DNA from: Megaera polyxenophila
Lineage (GTDB): Bacteria; Pseudomonadota; Alphaproteobacteria; Rickettsiales; Rickettsiaceae
DNA length: 64,000 bases
Assembly (NCBI RefSeq): GCF_029982035.1
Contig: NZ_CP104166.1
Location: forward strand, 1,550,001 to 1,614,000
Direction of reading: 5' to 3'
The notes under the pieces: generated by a model
Seen by the model: only the letters and a program-made list of their open reading frames with translations
Told to the model about the DNA's origin: nothing
Databases searched by the model: none
In this document: piece after piece, positions 10,201 through 18,092 of the stretch
Layout: every line of letters starts with the position of its first letter
Numbering within the stretch: the first letter of the stretch is position 1
Made by a program: the position numbers and the translations under genes

Positions 10201-10476
10201 TTAAAATATAACGAATTTGCTACTGGATCAACTGCAGAATTATATTCCAAACTTTTGAAAGCTAATAAGGAAGGTTTTGTTGAACAACGTCTAGGTGATA
10301 GGCCACCTGCAGAGCGCCCTAATATTTTCTTTTCTGCGGTAAAGGATTTAGGAGCTGAGCATCCTATAACTAAAGCTTTTGAAGAATATATGTTAACACA
10401 AGGTTCATCTCAAGATGATCTTAATACAATAAAACTTGCTGCCTTGAACTTTAAAAAACGAGGTGGGGATGAATAA
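7243..10476 (+). CDS. virB6: VirB6-family protein 1 (rvhB6a-like), repeat-rich tail
   Basis: VirB6 proteins are polytopic inner-membrane channel components; Rickettsiales carry several enlarged paralogues. This 1077-residue copy has a signal-peptide-like start (residues 1-38, ending NSAKA), a large cysteine-containing periplasmic-type region, and a membrane block at about residues 325-580. That block contains the family motif KGYFESWVKLLISFMLQP, also seen in variant form in the next four genes. A last helix pair (about 705-735) is followed by a hydrophilic tail of over 300 residues rich in K, S, G, D and A. The tail holds tandem 10-residue repeats (KFATTGGARD). The tail may face the cytoplasm or be exposed, but which is not decidable here. 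It overlaps the next gene by 8 bases. Confidence 0.92.
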   Translation: MDYIRDLLTKSLRLTAVKLPVVFIFALSLIINNSAKADTMDTVIDTLTNLTCETQGVGGLLRSEFSHTCIPAPFFTFLVANLVSPGLYANTLLRVKINDNDLFPGACTRANRIEFTDQKLSFAMCNNLQLEGARMLALVNAVVPIASAIFTGQAPWDEIQKAWDVPKGDYHEIYRNQREGDSGTMVDIGIIPIFPWKVIKEKDKMCVATQSFSGWIAIGCKYIKEPYPISIYSDFLDLSSAQDIQNTSTDYNNILSLTQCSNAGGCYKRAVDNSKTGIVMSGPIIECVKEMIAKLMISNAVCSFSDVKTVLNSASRTSSALFQFQVNMHKTVVALLTIYVIIFGFKIILAGDIPQKAEIVNFVIKFVFVVYFSVGINISQNSGNDLNRLDGMIEWAFPFLLDGMTDLASWIISASPSELCKFYSTDYAPNMSHIALWDSLDCRISHYLGLDVIQTMIVDNASRNHDFSKLDILSFPIPPYIYLLIPAVISGNFTLISLALMYPLMVISVGAFVVNATVVCMISIVVLGVLAPLFVPMYLFNYTKGYFESWVKLLISFMLQPMVAIVFMTTMLSVYDFGFYGTCKYDYKEIAFSGPEMQMTTLNGALGTYVPGDNGGGRAIRYYYLDNDWTKYANDEEKNGCINSLGFILNNPMAWLFDTGETIVSNAVMPWIDDASGDEEKKRFNFLDAIKGSPGMFFNMLEVIYEKIKTLALALLTACFTLYLMQHFSETLAEFAADMTEGVSIGNMAIKPQTLYKAGMAALNAAGAAKGAGDKSAAGGGGAADKMSQGRKGASDKFATTGGARDKFATTGGARDKVSTGSSRAAGDKVSTSTGEGTGRSSSIKPAAKSLSSAEGSKPESVDGNVKPKSPDKDSSRVEQIADDSGEPRPLAKAARAVIKAGESQAAKLEDVSSDQASIDRGIKAKSSGQDDSRGEQDRRASSDVEEPGEGSGIKDKESQVGRRKDIPDEPATSVEKPLKAVDLPSLKYNEFATGSTAELYSKLLKANKEGFVEQRLGDRPPAERPNIFFSAVKDLGAEHPITKAFEEYMLTQGSSQDDLNTIKLAALNFKKRGGDE
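9631..9690 (+). repeat. Two exact 30-bp tandem repeats inside virB6-1
   Basis: Positions 9631-9660 and 9661-9690 are identical 30-base units, each encoding KFATTGGARD. Decayed copies flank them: the end of a unit before 9631 and degenerate versions (KVSTGSSRAAGD, KVSTSTGEGTG) after 9690. The unit is a multiple of three, so gain or loss of copies changes tail length without breaking the frame. Confidence 0.95.
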
Positions 10477-12490
10477 GCTAATCTTCCAATTAGTAATTTT
10501 TTTATTTATCAAATTGAGTTGTTGTAGTGCTTATGCAAGTTTTGGTGAGTCATGTGTTAATCTTCCGGCAGTTGATAATACAGGATATTTGATGAATGAT
10601 ACGGCATATGGGTATTTAGTAAAAAATATTGATATGACAACTAATATTCCTAACGGTTGTACGCAAGGCGGCAATATTTTAAGGTTTTGTATAAGAAATA
10701 ATACTACGAATCCTGTTTGTAGTCCTGTAAACATGAATTTGGGTGAGGTCAAAAAACTTCATGAGATTAGTTCAAATCCAGATATTGGTGCAAATCCTTT
10801 GCTTTCTGATATCCAGGTTTCAGTGGAAGTGATAGAGAATAATTTATGCCTTATGATGTCTACTTCCCGTGGTAAGATGCCGGTAATTTGCCGTGCGTAT
10901 AATTCCATCGTTGTTGATCCTGGTGTGGAGGCATCTGTTTGTCAGAATCTCGGTGCTTCATGTTATGATGGTTCATCAAAAAGCCAATCCTTACTGAGCT
11001 TTTCTGGCATTACCATCAATTGTGTTCGCCAGACCCTCGATAAAGTATTTTATACCGGTAATGGTTGTTCCCAGACGGAAGACAGTATATATTTTACTTT
11101 ATTAAGCCCGTTTCCATATTTTCAAGAAGCAATGAAGAAATCGATAGGAGCGGCTTTAATTCTATATGTGATGTTTTATGGTTTTAAGGTAGTATTAAAT
11201 AATGAGTATGTACACTTAAATAAGGTTGCAACTTTCATTTTAAAATTTCTCTTTGTAGTTTATTTTTCTGTAGGGCTTGGTAACTATTATGATCAAACTG
11301 GTAAGAGCGTCAGTCATAATGGTATGACAGAGACGGTATTGCCTATGTTGCTGCAAATGACTTCTGATTTTACCGAGATAGTTTTCCTCGCTGGCGGTTC
11401 TCAAGGATTATGTAATTACGATCCGAGCAAATATGAAGCTGGTTATGGGTTTTATAGAGTTTGGGATGCCATAGACTGTAGAGTCGGTTATTATTTTGGC
11501 ATGCAATTGCTTTACAATCTTGGCAGTGCAGGCTTTTTAAGTGGTGGTTCTACTTCTGCTTATGGCAATATTGCTAGTAGTGCTGTAGATTTTGGGCCTC
11601 CAGGAACAGAAGGTATAGAAGCCCTAAGTAAGCCAGGAATGCTTACATTTTTTGTGGTAATGTTTGGCTTTTTTATGGCTGGGAACATAATCATAGTCTT
11701 GTGTGGTATGATTTTTGGCATAATATTTCTGTCGGTGATTTTTTATTTTTTAAATGTTTATTTGGTATCGATGGTTACGCTTTATGTAATGGTTTATATC
11801 TCCCCAATTTTTGTTCCTATGTTATTGTTTGAAAGAACAAAAGGTTATTTTGATGCGTGGACAAAAATAATTGTTTCTTGTGCGCTTCAACCGGCTGTTG
11901 TTGGAGGGTTTGTAGCCTTATTACTTACTATGTATGATTCCATTTTCTTTGGAAACTGCGAATATTTAAGGCACGATTATAACTCCTCCGGAATTAATTT
12001 TAGTACCTTTGAACTGAGAGAACCAGCAAGTGAACCAGAAAAATGTATAAATAGTACAGGATATAAATTAATAAAATTTTATTTAGGCCAAGGGTGGGAG
12101 AAAAAAACACTTCTTATATTTGAAATTACAACACTTAGCGATTTCTTAGATTTAGCTCTAAATATGGTATATATGATTGTATACGTATTTATATTTTATT
12201 TTGCAATTCAGTCTGTAAATGAATTTATTTCTGACCTTACAAGTGGGCCAAATATGTCATCGGTTGTTGTCTCGCCGACAGCCCTTATGGAAAAGGCAAA
12301 ACAGGCAGCTGAATTTATTAAGGCTGCTGCCTCTAAAGATCCTCAAGCTGCTAAGACAGTGGCGTCTCAAGGTGAAAAATCAGAAACAGGGGGAGATAAA
12401 GGAGGAGAAGCTTCTGATAAAGCATCTACCGGCGGATCATCAAAAGAAGAAGCATCTGATACAATTTCTGCTCCTGGAGGTGGTAAGTAA
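10469..12490 (+). CDS. virB6: VirB6-family protein 2 (rvhB6b-like)
   Basis: This 673-residue paralogue is the shortest of the five. It has an N-terminal signal sequence (to about residue 24), a cysteine-bearing extracytoplasmic region of about 200 residues, and a membrane core. The core includes the VirB6 motif KGYFDAWTKIIVSCALQP (about residues 456-473) and a last hydrophobic segment (MVYMIVYVFIFYF). A short G/S/K-rich tail follows. The ATG at 10469 lies inside the preceding gene's GATGAATAA stop region and follows AGGTGGGG, which favours it over the GTG at 10463. Translation is therefore probably coupled to virB6-1. The stop codon shares its last A with the next start (TAATG). Confidence 0.92.
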   Translation: MNKLIFQLVIFLFIKLSCCSAYASFGESCVNLPAVDNTGYLMNDTAYGYLVKNIDMTTNIPNGCTQGGNILRFCIRNNTTNPVCSPVNMNLGEVKKLHEISSNPDIGANPLLSDIQVSVEVIENNLCLMMSTSRGKMPVICRAYNSIVVDPGVEASVCQNLGASCYDGSSKSQSLLSFSGITINCVRQTLDKVFYTGNGCSQTEDSIYFTLLSPFPYFQEAMKKSIGAALILYVMFYGFKVVLNNEYVHLNKVATFILKFLFVVYFSVGLGNYYDQTGKSVSHNGMTETVLPMLLQMTSDFTEIVFLAGGSQGLCNYDPSKYEAGYGFYRVWDAIDCRVGYYFGMQLLYNLGSAGFLSGGSTSAYGNIASSAVDFGPPGTEGIEALSKPGMLTFFVVMFGFFMAGNIIIVLCGMIFGIIFLSVIFYFLNVYLVSMVTLYVMVYISPIFVPMLLFERTKGYFDAWTKIIVSCALQPAVVGGFVALLLTMYDSIFFGNCEYLRHDYNSSGINFSTFELREPASEPEKCINSTGYKLIKFYLGQGWEKKTLLIFEITTLSDFLDLALNMVYMIVYVFIFYFAIQSVNEFISDLTSGPNMSSVVVSPTALMEKAKQAAEFIKAAASKDPQAAKTVASQGEKSETGGDKGGEASDKASTGGSSKEEASDTISAPGGGK

Positions 12491-15255
12491 TGAAAGGTAA
12501 TAAATTTGCTTATTTACTTGGTATGGTCGGCCTTGCAATTTTAACCATGATAATATTATGGATAATAGCAATTATTGGTTCTATGGATCTAACGGATGGT
12601 TGTTTGTATCGATACAATGTGAACGACCAAGGTAGTTTATCTAATAGTGATGTTGTAAGTAATACTGTAATACTCAAAGCAACCGCCAATTATACAGGTT
12701 CTGATTCTGGTGTATCTTCTACCGGGGGAACTGGGGTAGCACTTGATCCAAGTGCTTACGGTAAATGGTTAAATACAAATTTGCGGTTAAAACCTGACCA
12801 GTTTGTGCAATTTTATATTAAGGGGGAAGTCAGTCTATGCAAGGCCTATATCCCAATAAATAATTTACAACAAGATTCTAATTTAGATGTTGATGGTAAA
12901 AAAATTGAGATTCCAAGAGTAGAGGATCAGACTACTCCTCCAGTGTCGTTAATACTTGATGCTAGAACTCCAAATTGGAAGAACTTAACCGAGTTATATA
13001 GAAACGATAGATTTTATGTAGCTCTTTATCGTGAGAAAAAAACTACAGTATCTTCTAGCTCCATTTATAATTATTTCACTAAAACGATGACAACGGCTGA
13101 TTGTAGAGAGGGTAAAAGAACCTATAGTCCGATATGTGGTAGGTACAGCTTATGGAATGGCACGAATAGTTATGTGGGTAATTGTGAATGGGCCACTGAT
13201 TGTGATGCTTGCGGACAATGTGGTTCTCATTGTAGTGAGTGGGACACATTCGGAGCGTTCTGTTGGGGACACCAAATACCTGATTGTTGCTCATGTTATA
13301 AAAATGTTGCAGCTATAGCTCCTGAGCCTTATGCAAATAACGGTAGCCGTACTTATCCTTCTCCCTGGAGCGGTACTATTTCTGATCTGTGGAATGTTAC
13401 TAGTCATAGTTGCAGTTCAGAGGCTGATTATATTAGGGGATCTTTCCAAAATCAAAAATATTTCTGGTTCAGTGCTAACGATCCTGTAGGTCTCATAAGT
13501 AGAATCGACAGTAGTGTTAACCCCACTAATGCAGCTAATGCCGGTAGTAATTTTACCCGTGTACAGATTGAAGCGGACCAAAGTTTTTATAATAATAGTA
13601 CCGATTATCAAATTATAAAAATAGAAAAAGCAGGTTATAACGGCAGAGATGTTGGATATTTACAATATAAATTAGCTGATGCTGACAATGCTTATAGTGA
13701 TAATACGGGCGGTTTTGTACTTAATATAAAACAGACTAAATGCATTAGAACTAATGGCAATGGGATGAACGATTCTATTCAAGGAAGGGGAGTCGTGCAA
13801 TATGTTATTGCTGATTACGGTTCTAATCCAAATACTGCTGCTCCGGTAAATATTGAAAATATTGTAGTTGATGCCGGTGGTAAGGGATCAATAACTGCTC
13901 CAAGCAGTGGTAGCGGGGGGTATTTATGGTTAAAAATTAATAATGCGCCAGAAGATTATAAAGATAGTTTTGGTCAATATACTGTTTCTTTCCTTTCTGA
14001 CATAAAGCACGGTGGGTTTTATGATGACGTATTAAATCCTCTATTTGAAGGCTTAAAAACTAAAATAAAAACCACTTCTATAACGATATTTAAAAATATG
14101 ACCTGTTATCAAGGGATTGGCGGAACAGGTAACTGTACAAATTTCTTTAATTATATAAAAGGTCTTTTAAGCCTTTACATTATGTTCTATGGAGCAATGT
14201 TTTTACTTGGAATGGTAAAGATAAGCCAGACGGACATTGTAATTAGAGTAATAAAAATTGCATTTGTAGCTGGGCTTATGAATGATAAGACTTTTGCCTT
14301 TTTTAACGATTATGTTTTCGACTTTGTAACAGGGTTTTCTGATGCAATAATTGCAAATATGAGTGGGTATAGCTTGTTTTCTAGTTCCACAAGCGTTTCA
14401 AACCCATTTATGTTTATGAATGAGGTATTTACTAAAATATTCTTGAGCAGTACTTTTGCTGCTCAAATGATAGCACTTCTTTCGATGGGAATTAATGGTG
14501 TTATTTATTTTATACTGCTATTTGTTTGTTTGGGGATAGTAATAATAGTTGGTTTTAGAGCGCTTGCTGTGTATTTAATGGCATATTTTGCTATTGCAGT
14601 GTTGATTGGTATAGCACCGTTATTCTTGACCTTTATTCTTTTTGAAAAAACACGTTACCTTTTTGATAACTGGGTAAAATTTACTTTTAGGTATATGCTC
14701 GAACCTACAATTATGCTAGCTGGTATCATTATCCTTACTCAATTATTTACAATATTTTTAGATTACGTAATTGGGTATAGTGTATGTTGGAAATGTGCTA
14801 TTCCGTTTAGAATACCTTTTCCTAGTATCCCTGGTTTTAATGCAGCATTTTTAGATGTCCCGCTTTTCTGTTTTAATTGGTTTGCTCCTTGGGGATTTGA
14901 TTACAGAAGCAGTTCTATGGGAGTAAATATGCAAAATATTGTCATATTGTTGATGATTACTTACTGTATGTGGGGGTATATAGAGCTTTCAGGAAAAATG
15001 GTTGCAAAACTTGCCGGTGGTGTAGGTGGACCTTCTGCAACAGCTATGGGTGCCGACATGTCAAACTGGGTAGAAAATAAGGCGCTGACAAAAGTTGGTT
15101 TAGATAAAGAGAGCAGACAAGAGATGCAAGGCAAAGCCAGAGAGAGGTTACAAAGTATGGATAAAGGGCCACAAGGATCTATGAAACCGGGAAATAGACA
15201 TGATCGGTCTCCGGACGGAGGAGGGGGAGAAAAACCGGAAAGTAGTGAAAAATAG
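12490..15255 (+). CDS. virB6: VirB6-family protein 3 (rvhB6c-like), Cys-rich domain
   Basis: 921 residues. An N-terminal membrane anchor (about residues 8-30) precedes a periplasmic-type domain of roughly 500 residues. Within it, about residues 203-272 are unusually cysteine-rich (about 11 Cys in 70 residues, including CDACGQCGSHC and DCCSC). The membrane core holds the family motif RYLFDNWVKFTFRYMLEP (about 725-742). The tail is charged, with a GGGGEKPESSEK end. The start overlaps the previous stop by one base and has a strong upstream GGAGGTGG site. Paired cysteines suggest disulfides in the periplasm; this is inferred. A 75-base gap separates it from virB6-4. Confidence 0.92.
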   Translation: MKGNKFAYLLGMVGLAILTMIILWIIAIIGSMDLTDGCLYRYNVNDQGSLSNSDVVSNTVILKATANYTGSDSGVSSTGGTGVALDPSAYGKWLNTNLRLKPDQFVQFYIKGEVSLCKAYIPINNLQQDSNLDVDGKKIEIPRVEDQTTPPVSLILDARTPNWKNLTELYRNDRFYVALYREKKTTVSSSSIYNYFTKTMTTADCREGKRTYSPICGRYSLWNGTNSYVGNCEWATDCDACGQCGSHCSEWDTFGAFCWGHQIPDCCSCYKNVAAIAPEPYANNGSRTYPSPWSGTISDLWNVTSHSCSSEADYIRGSFQNQKYFWFSANDPVGLISRIDSSVNPTNAANAGSNFTRVQIEADQSFYNNSTDYQIIKIEKAGYNGRDVGYLQYKLADADNAYSDNTGGFVLNIKQTKCIRTNGNGMNDSIQGRGVVQYVIADYGSNPNTAAPVNIENIVVDAGGKGSITAPSSGSGGYLWLKINNAPEDYKDSFGQYTVSFLSDIKHGGFYDDVLNPLFEGLKTKIKTTSITIFKNMTCYQGIGGTGNCTNFFNYIKGLLSLYIMFYGAMFLLGMVKISQTDIVIRVIKIAFVAGLMNDKTFAFFNDYVFDFVTGFSDAIIANMSGYSLFSSSTSVSNPFMFMNEVFTKIFLSSTFAAQMIALLSMGINGVIYFILLFVCLGIVIIVGFRALAVYLMAYFAIAVLIGIAPLFLTFILFEKTRYLFDNWVKFTFRYMLEPTIMLAGIIILTQLFTIFLDYVIGYSVCWKCAIPFRIPFPSIPGFNAAFLDVPLFCFNWFAPWGFDYRSSSMGVNMQNIVILLMITYCMWGYIELSGKMVAKLAGGVGGPSATAMGADMSNWVENKALTKVGLDKESRQEMQGKARERLQSMDKGPQGSMKPGNRHDRSPDGGGGEKPESSEK

Positions 15256-15330
15256 TGGTGTAGGAAAGCACAGGGTTTATGCAGATGGTGTTAGATAATA
15301 TAGGGCAGCAGTATTTAATTTAGGCAAAAA

Positions 15331-18039
15331 ATGAAATTAACCAGTAAAATATTATTAGTTATTATATCGGTAATGCAGGCCTTTATAGCTAGTGCTTATA
15401 GTGACGATAGGGTTTTTGATTGGATGAATGCAGATATAATGTCTTTTTCTCCTTCTCCAAGGTGTATTGAAGTTCCAGCTTTTTCAAGTGTGAATCAATC
15501 GCATAAGAACCTTAATGTTGAAAATCCGGATGTATGGATGCCAGCAGGTGTACATGTTGACCAGGATAAAATGCTTTCAATGTCTTGGAATACTAAGGGA
15601 GTTTCACCACGACCGCAAAAGTATCGTGTGTTATACAGAATTGATCCTAGATTTAACCAACCTCAGATTTTTATTCAAAAATATGATTATGTAGAGCAAA
15701 AGTATATAACCGATTTTAATAATTATAGATCCAAGATTTTACCTTATTACCAGCGGAATTATGTGTTTTCTGCTACGCGGTTTGGTGATTTTAATGATTA
15801 CTTTAATTTTGTTGGTAGACAGAAAATCACAGTACAAAAAAATGATGTAATTAATATTACACTTGATGCTAATGGCAATTTTTTTGGTTCAGATGGTGAT
15901 ATGCAGGGAGGGCTTGGAAATGATGGAAATCCTATTAGTATTTTTACTGATAGCTCTTCGGCAGTCCTTCGAAATAAGGTGATGTTTGCTTTGCCTAGTA
16001 GATGGTGCTCAGATATTATCACTCCTACTGCTACTGATTATGCTAGCCGTTGTCTACCAGTACCCGGGAAATACCTTAATCTGGGAGATCAGATACCTCA
16101 GTTAGTAGGGAAAGTTTCGGACAGCTATTTTACTTCCAAGATTAACTCTATTCCTTCATGTCCTGATAATGCTGATGGAGCAGATAATCCTGTATGTTTT
16201 TATGATAAGGGAAGGGGATTTAAAGTTGATATTGGAGGAGTGACTATTAAGGATTCTCAGCAGAAATTTGTTTATTCCTCATTTAGTGGTAAATACTTTC
16301 TATATCATTATTCTGATTCTGATGGCGACCTAAATTTTACAACTCCGTGGCCGATTACTGGGATGTACGGTAATAATTTTCTTCAACAGATGATTCAATG
16401 GACAGATTTTGATACCAGTAGCGTAGATATATTTAACTATATTAACCTATTTATTTATCTGAATGCTAATATCTTAACTCCTGTTAATTTTTTTTATTTC
16501 GGTGGGTATTCCATGGAAATTGAAATTGGACAGGCAAATGCTGTGATAAGCCCGGATGATTTAAGAAATTTAAAAGTTGAGTATTATATTGCGGAATCAG
16601 GCGCTCCTGAGAGTACTACTATAGGTAATGATTTACAGCAGAATTTCAAAGGGAATGCTTATACATCTGGTTGGTTGTGGTTAAAGGTTTCAGGAGTTCC
16701 TAACCTCTCAGGAAATATAAATGTTAATATAGCAAATTATACGGGATCTACATGGTTTTCTAGTGTAGTTTACGGTGATTTGGTTTCTCCTCTGAGAGAT
16801 AAATATAATGAATTAAGTCGTATAATTTATGAAAAATTGGTGAGTAATCCAACTTTGCAGGCTATCGCAAAAAGCTGCCTTGTAATATATATAATAATAT
16901 ATGGCCTGGCTTTCCTAGCAGGTGCAGTTCAAATTACTGTAACTGATATAGTTATAAGAGTGTTAAAGGTGGGATTAATAGTAGCATTATTTAGCGAAAC
17001 CAGCTGGTCGTTTTTTAATGATAATTTATTTAAAATTTTTGTTTCTGGAAGTGATTACCTGCTCACTACAGTTGTCGGTGTTACAAGTACTGTAGGTAAT
17101 GTATTTGGATTTATAGATCCTATTTTTGATAGATATGGTAATGGTGATGTATGGGCTTTACTTGCCATTCAGCTATTACAAATACATAACGGCTTGGCCT
17201 TTTTTGCATGCTTAGCTATTTATTCAATGTTAATTTATCTTAGGGCAGTGCTAGAGGTAATTATAAGCTATTGCCTTGCCTTTTTAGGGCTGGCAGTAAT
17301 GATATCGCTTGCACCGTTTTTTATAATACTAATCCTTTTTGAACAAACAAGAAGCCTTTTTGATAATTGGCTTTCGACTTTATTTAGTTACATGCTGCAA
17401 CCTACTGTGTTATTAGTATTTTTTCTCCTTATAGACCAGTTAATGGGTGAATATATAACGGGTGTGGTAGTTAAAGCTTGTTGGGGAGTTTTAATCCCGC
17501 TTAAAATTTCTATCGATCTGCATAATATTGGTATACCAATTAGTTTTTCATTTTCATTACCGTTTTTATCTGGTATTCCCTTCTATATTCCGGTGGTAAG
17601 CGATATTGGCTCAATTGATGATTTTTTCAATGCTAAGGGAACTTTTGTAAGAGTCGCAACCTCTGGGTTTATATTTTTTATATATTGTAAACTATCAGCC
17701 GGTTTAATAGATTATATAACAATTATTACTAATTCCTTGACTGGTGTAACTCCAGCTAGACAAGAAGGGGAATTGCAGGATGTAAAAAGTGCGAATCCTG
17801 TACATAACATAATGGGCGATATTCAAAAAGTTACAAGCCCTGTTACTTCTGTTCCACGGAAAGTTGCTAGTTTTGCAAAAGAGAAATTTATTGATCAAAA
17901 AATAACTCATCGTGAAAAAGGCAAGGTGGATGACCCTGATTATAGCGGAATTAAGAAAAGTTCCTCTAGCGGGGATATAGATGATAGTAGCCCTAAACCA
18001 GAAATACCTAGAGGAAAGGGGGGGGGGGCAAATGAATAA
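15331..18039 (+). CDS. virB6: VirB6-family protein 4 (rvhB6d-like)
   Basis: 902 residues with a clear cleavable signal peptide (MKLTSKILLVIISVMQAFIASAYS), a long extracytoplasmic region to about residue 500, then a membrane core. The family motif RSLFDNWLSTLFSYMLQP is at about residues 673-690. A final hydrophobic segment (VRVATSGFIFFIYCKL) and a charged tail of about 110 residues follow. It shares its general plan with virB6-3 and virB6-5. The last codons contain an 11-G homopolymer (18018-18028), so the C-terminus (KGGGANE) is at risk of slippage. The ribosome site is weak (TAGG about 8 bases upstream of the start). Confidence 0.92.
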   Translation: MKLTSKILLVIISVMQAFIASAYSDDRVFDWMNADIMSFSPSPRCIEVPAFSSVNQSHKNLNVENPDVWMPAGVHVDQDKMLSMSWNTKGVSPRPQKYRVLYRIDPRFNQPQIFIQKYDYVEQKYITDFNNYRSKILPYYQRNYVFSATRFGDFNDYFNFVGRQKITVQKNDVINITLDANGNFFGSDGDMQGGLGNDGNPISIFTDSSSAVLRNKVMFALPSRWCSDIITPTATDYASRCLPVPGKYLNLGDQIPQLVGKVSDSYFTSKINSIPSCPDNADGADNPVCFYDKGRGFKVDIGGVTIKDSQQKFVYSSFSGKYFLYHYSDSDGDLNFTTPWPITGMYGNNFLQQMIQWTDFDTSSVDIFNYINLFIYLNANILTPVNFFYFGGYSMEIEIGQANAVISPDDLRNLKVEYYIAESGAPESTTIGNDLQQNFKGNAYTSGWLWLKVSGVPNLSGNINVNIANYTGSTWFSSVVYGDLVSPLRDKYNELSRIIYEKLVSNPTLQAIAKSCLVIYIIIYGLAFLAGAVQITVTDIVIRVLKVGLIVALFSETSWSFFNDNLFKIFVSGSDYLLTTVVGVTSTVGNVFGFIDPIFDRYGNGDVWALLAIQLLQIHNGLAFFACLAIYSMLIYLRAVLEVIISYCLAFLGLAVMISLAPFFIILILFEQTRSLFDNWLSTLFSYMLQPTVLLVFFLLIDQLMGEYITGVVVKACWGVLIPLKISIDLHNIGIPISFSFSLPFLSGIPFYIPVVSDIGSIDDFFNAKGTFVRVATSGFIFFIYCKLSAGLIDYITIITNSLTGVTPARQEGELQDVKSANPVHNIMGDIQKVTSPVTSVPRKVASFAKEKFIDQKITHREKGKVDDPDYSGIKKSSSSGDIDDSSPKPEIPRGKGGGANE
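18018..18028 (+). repeat. Run of 11 G at the 3' end of virB6-4
   Basis: Eleven consecutive G residues occur four codons before the virB6-4 stop, in otherwise AT-rich DNA. One extra G gives a stop almost at once (GGC AAA TGA). One fewer G extends the frame to a TAG near 18100, running past the start of virB6-5. It could be a slippage-prone switch or simply a region where sequencing length is uncertain. Confidence 0.85.
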
Positions 18040-18092
18040 TCAAGATGTTGCACAATTTTATTTCAAGGAAATTAATAATTTGGATAGATTCA

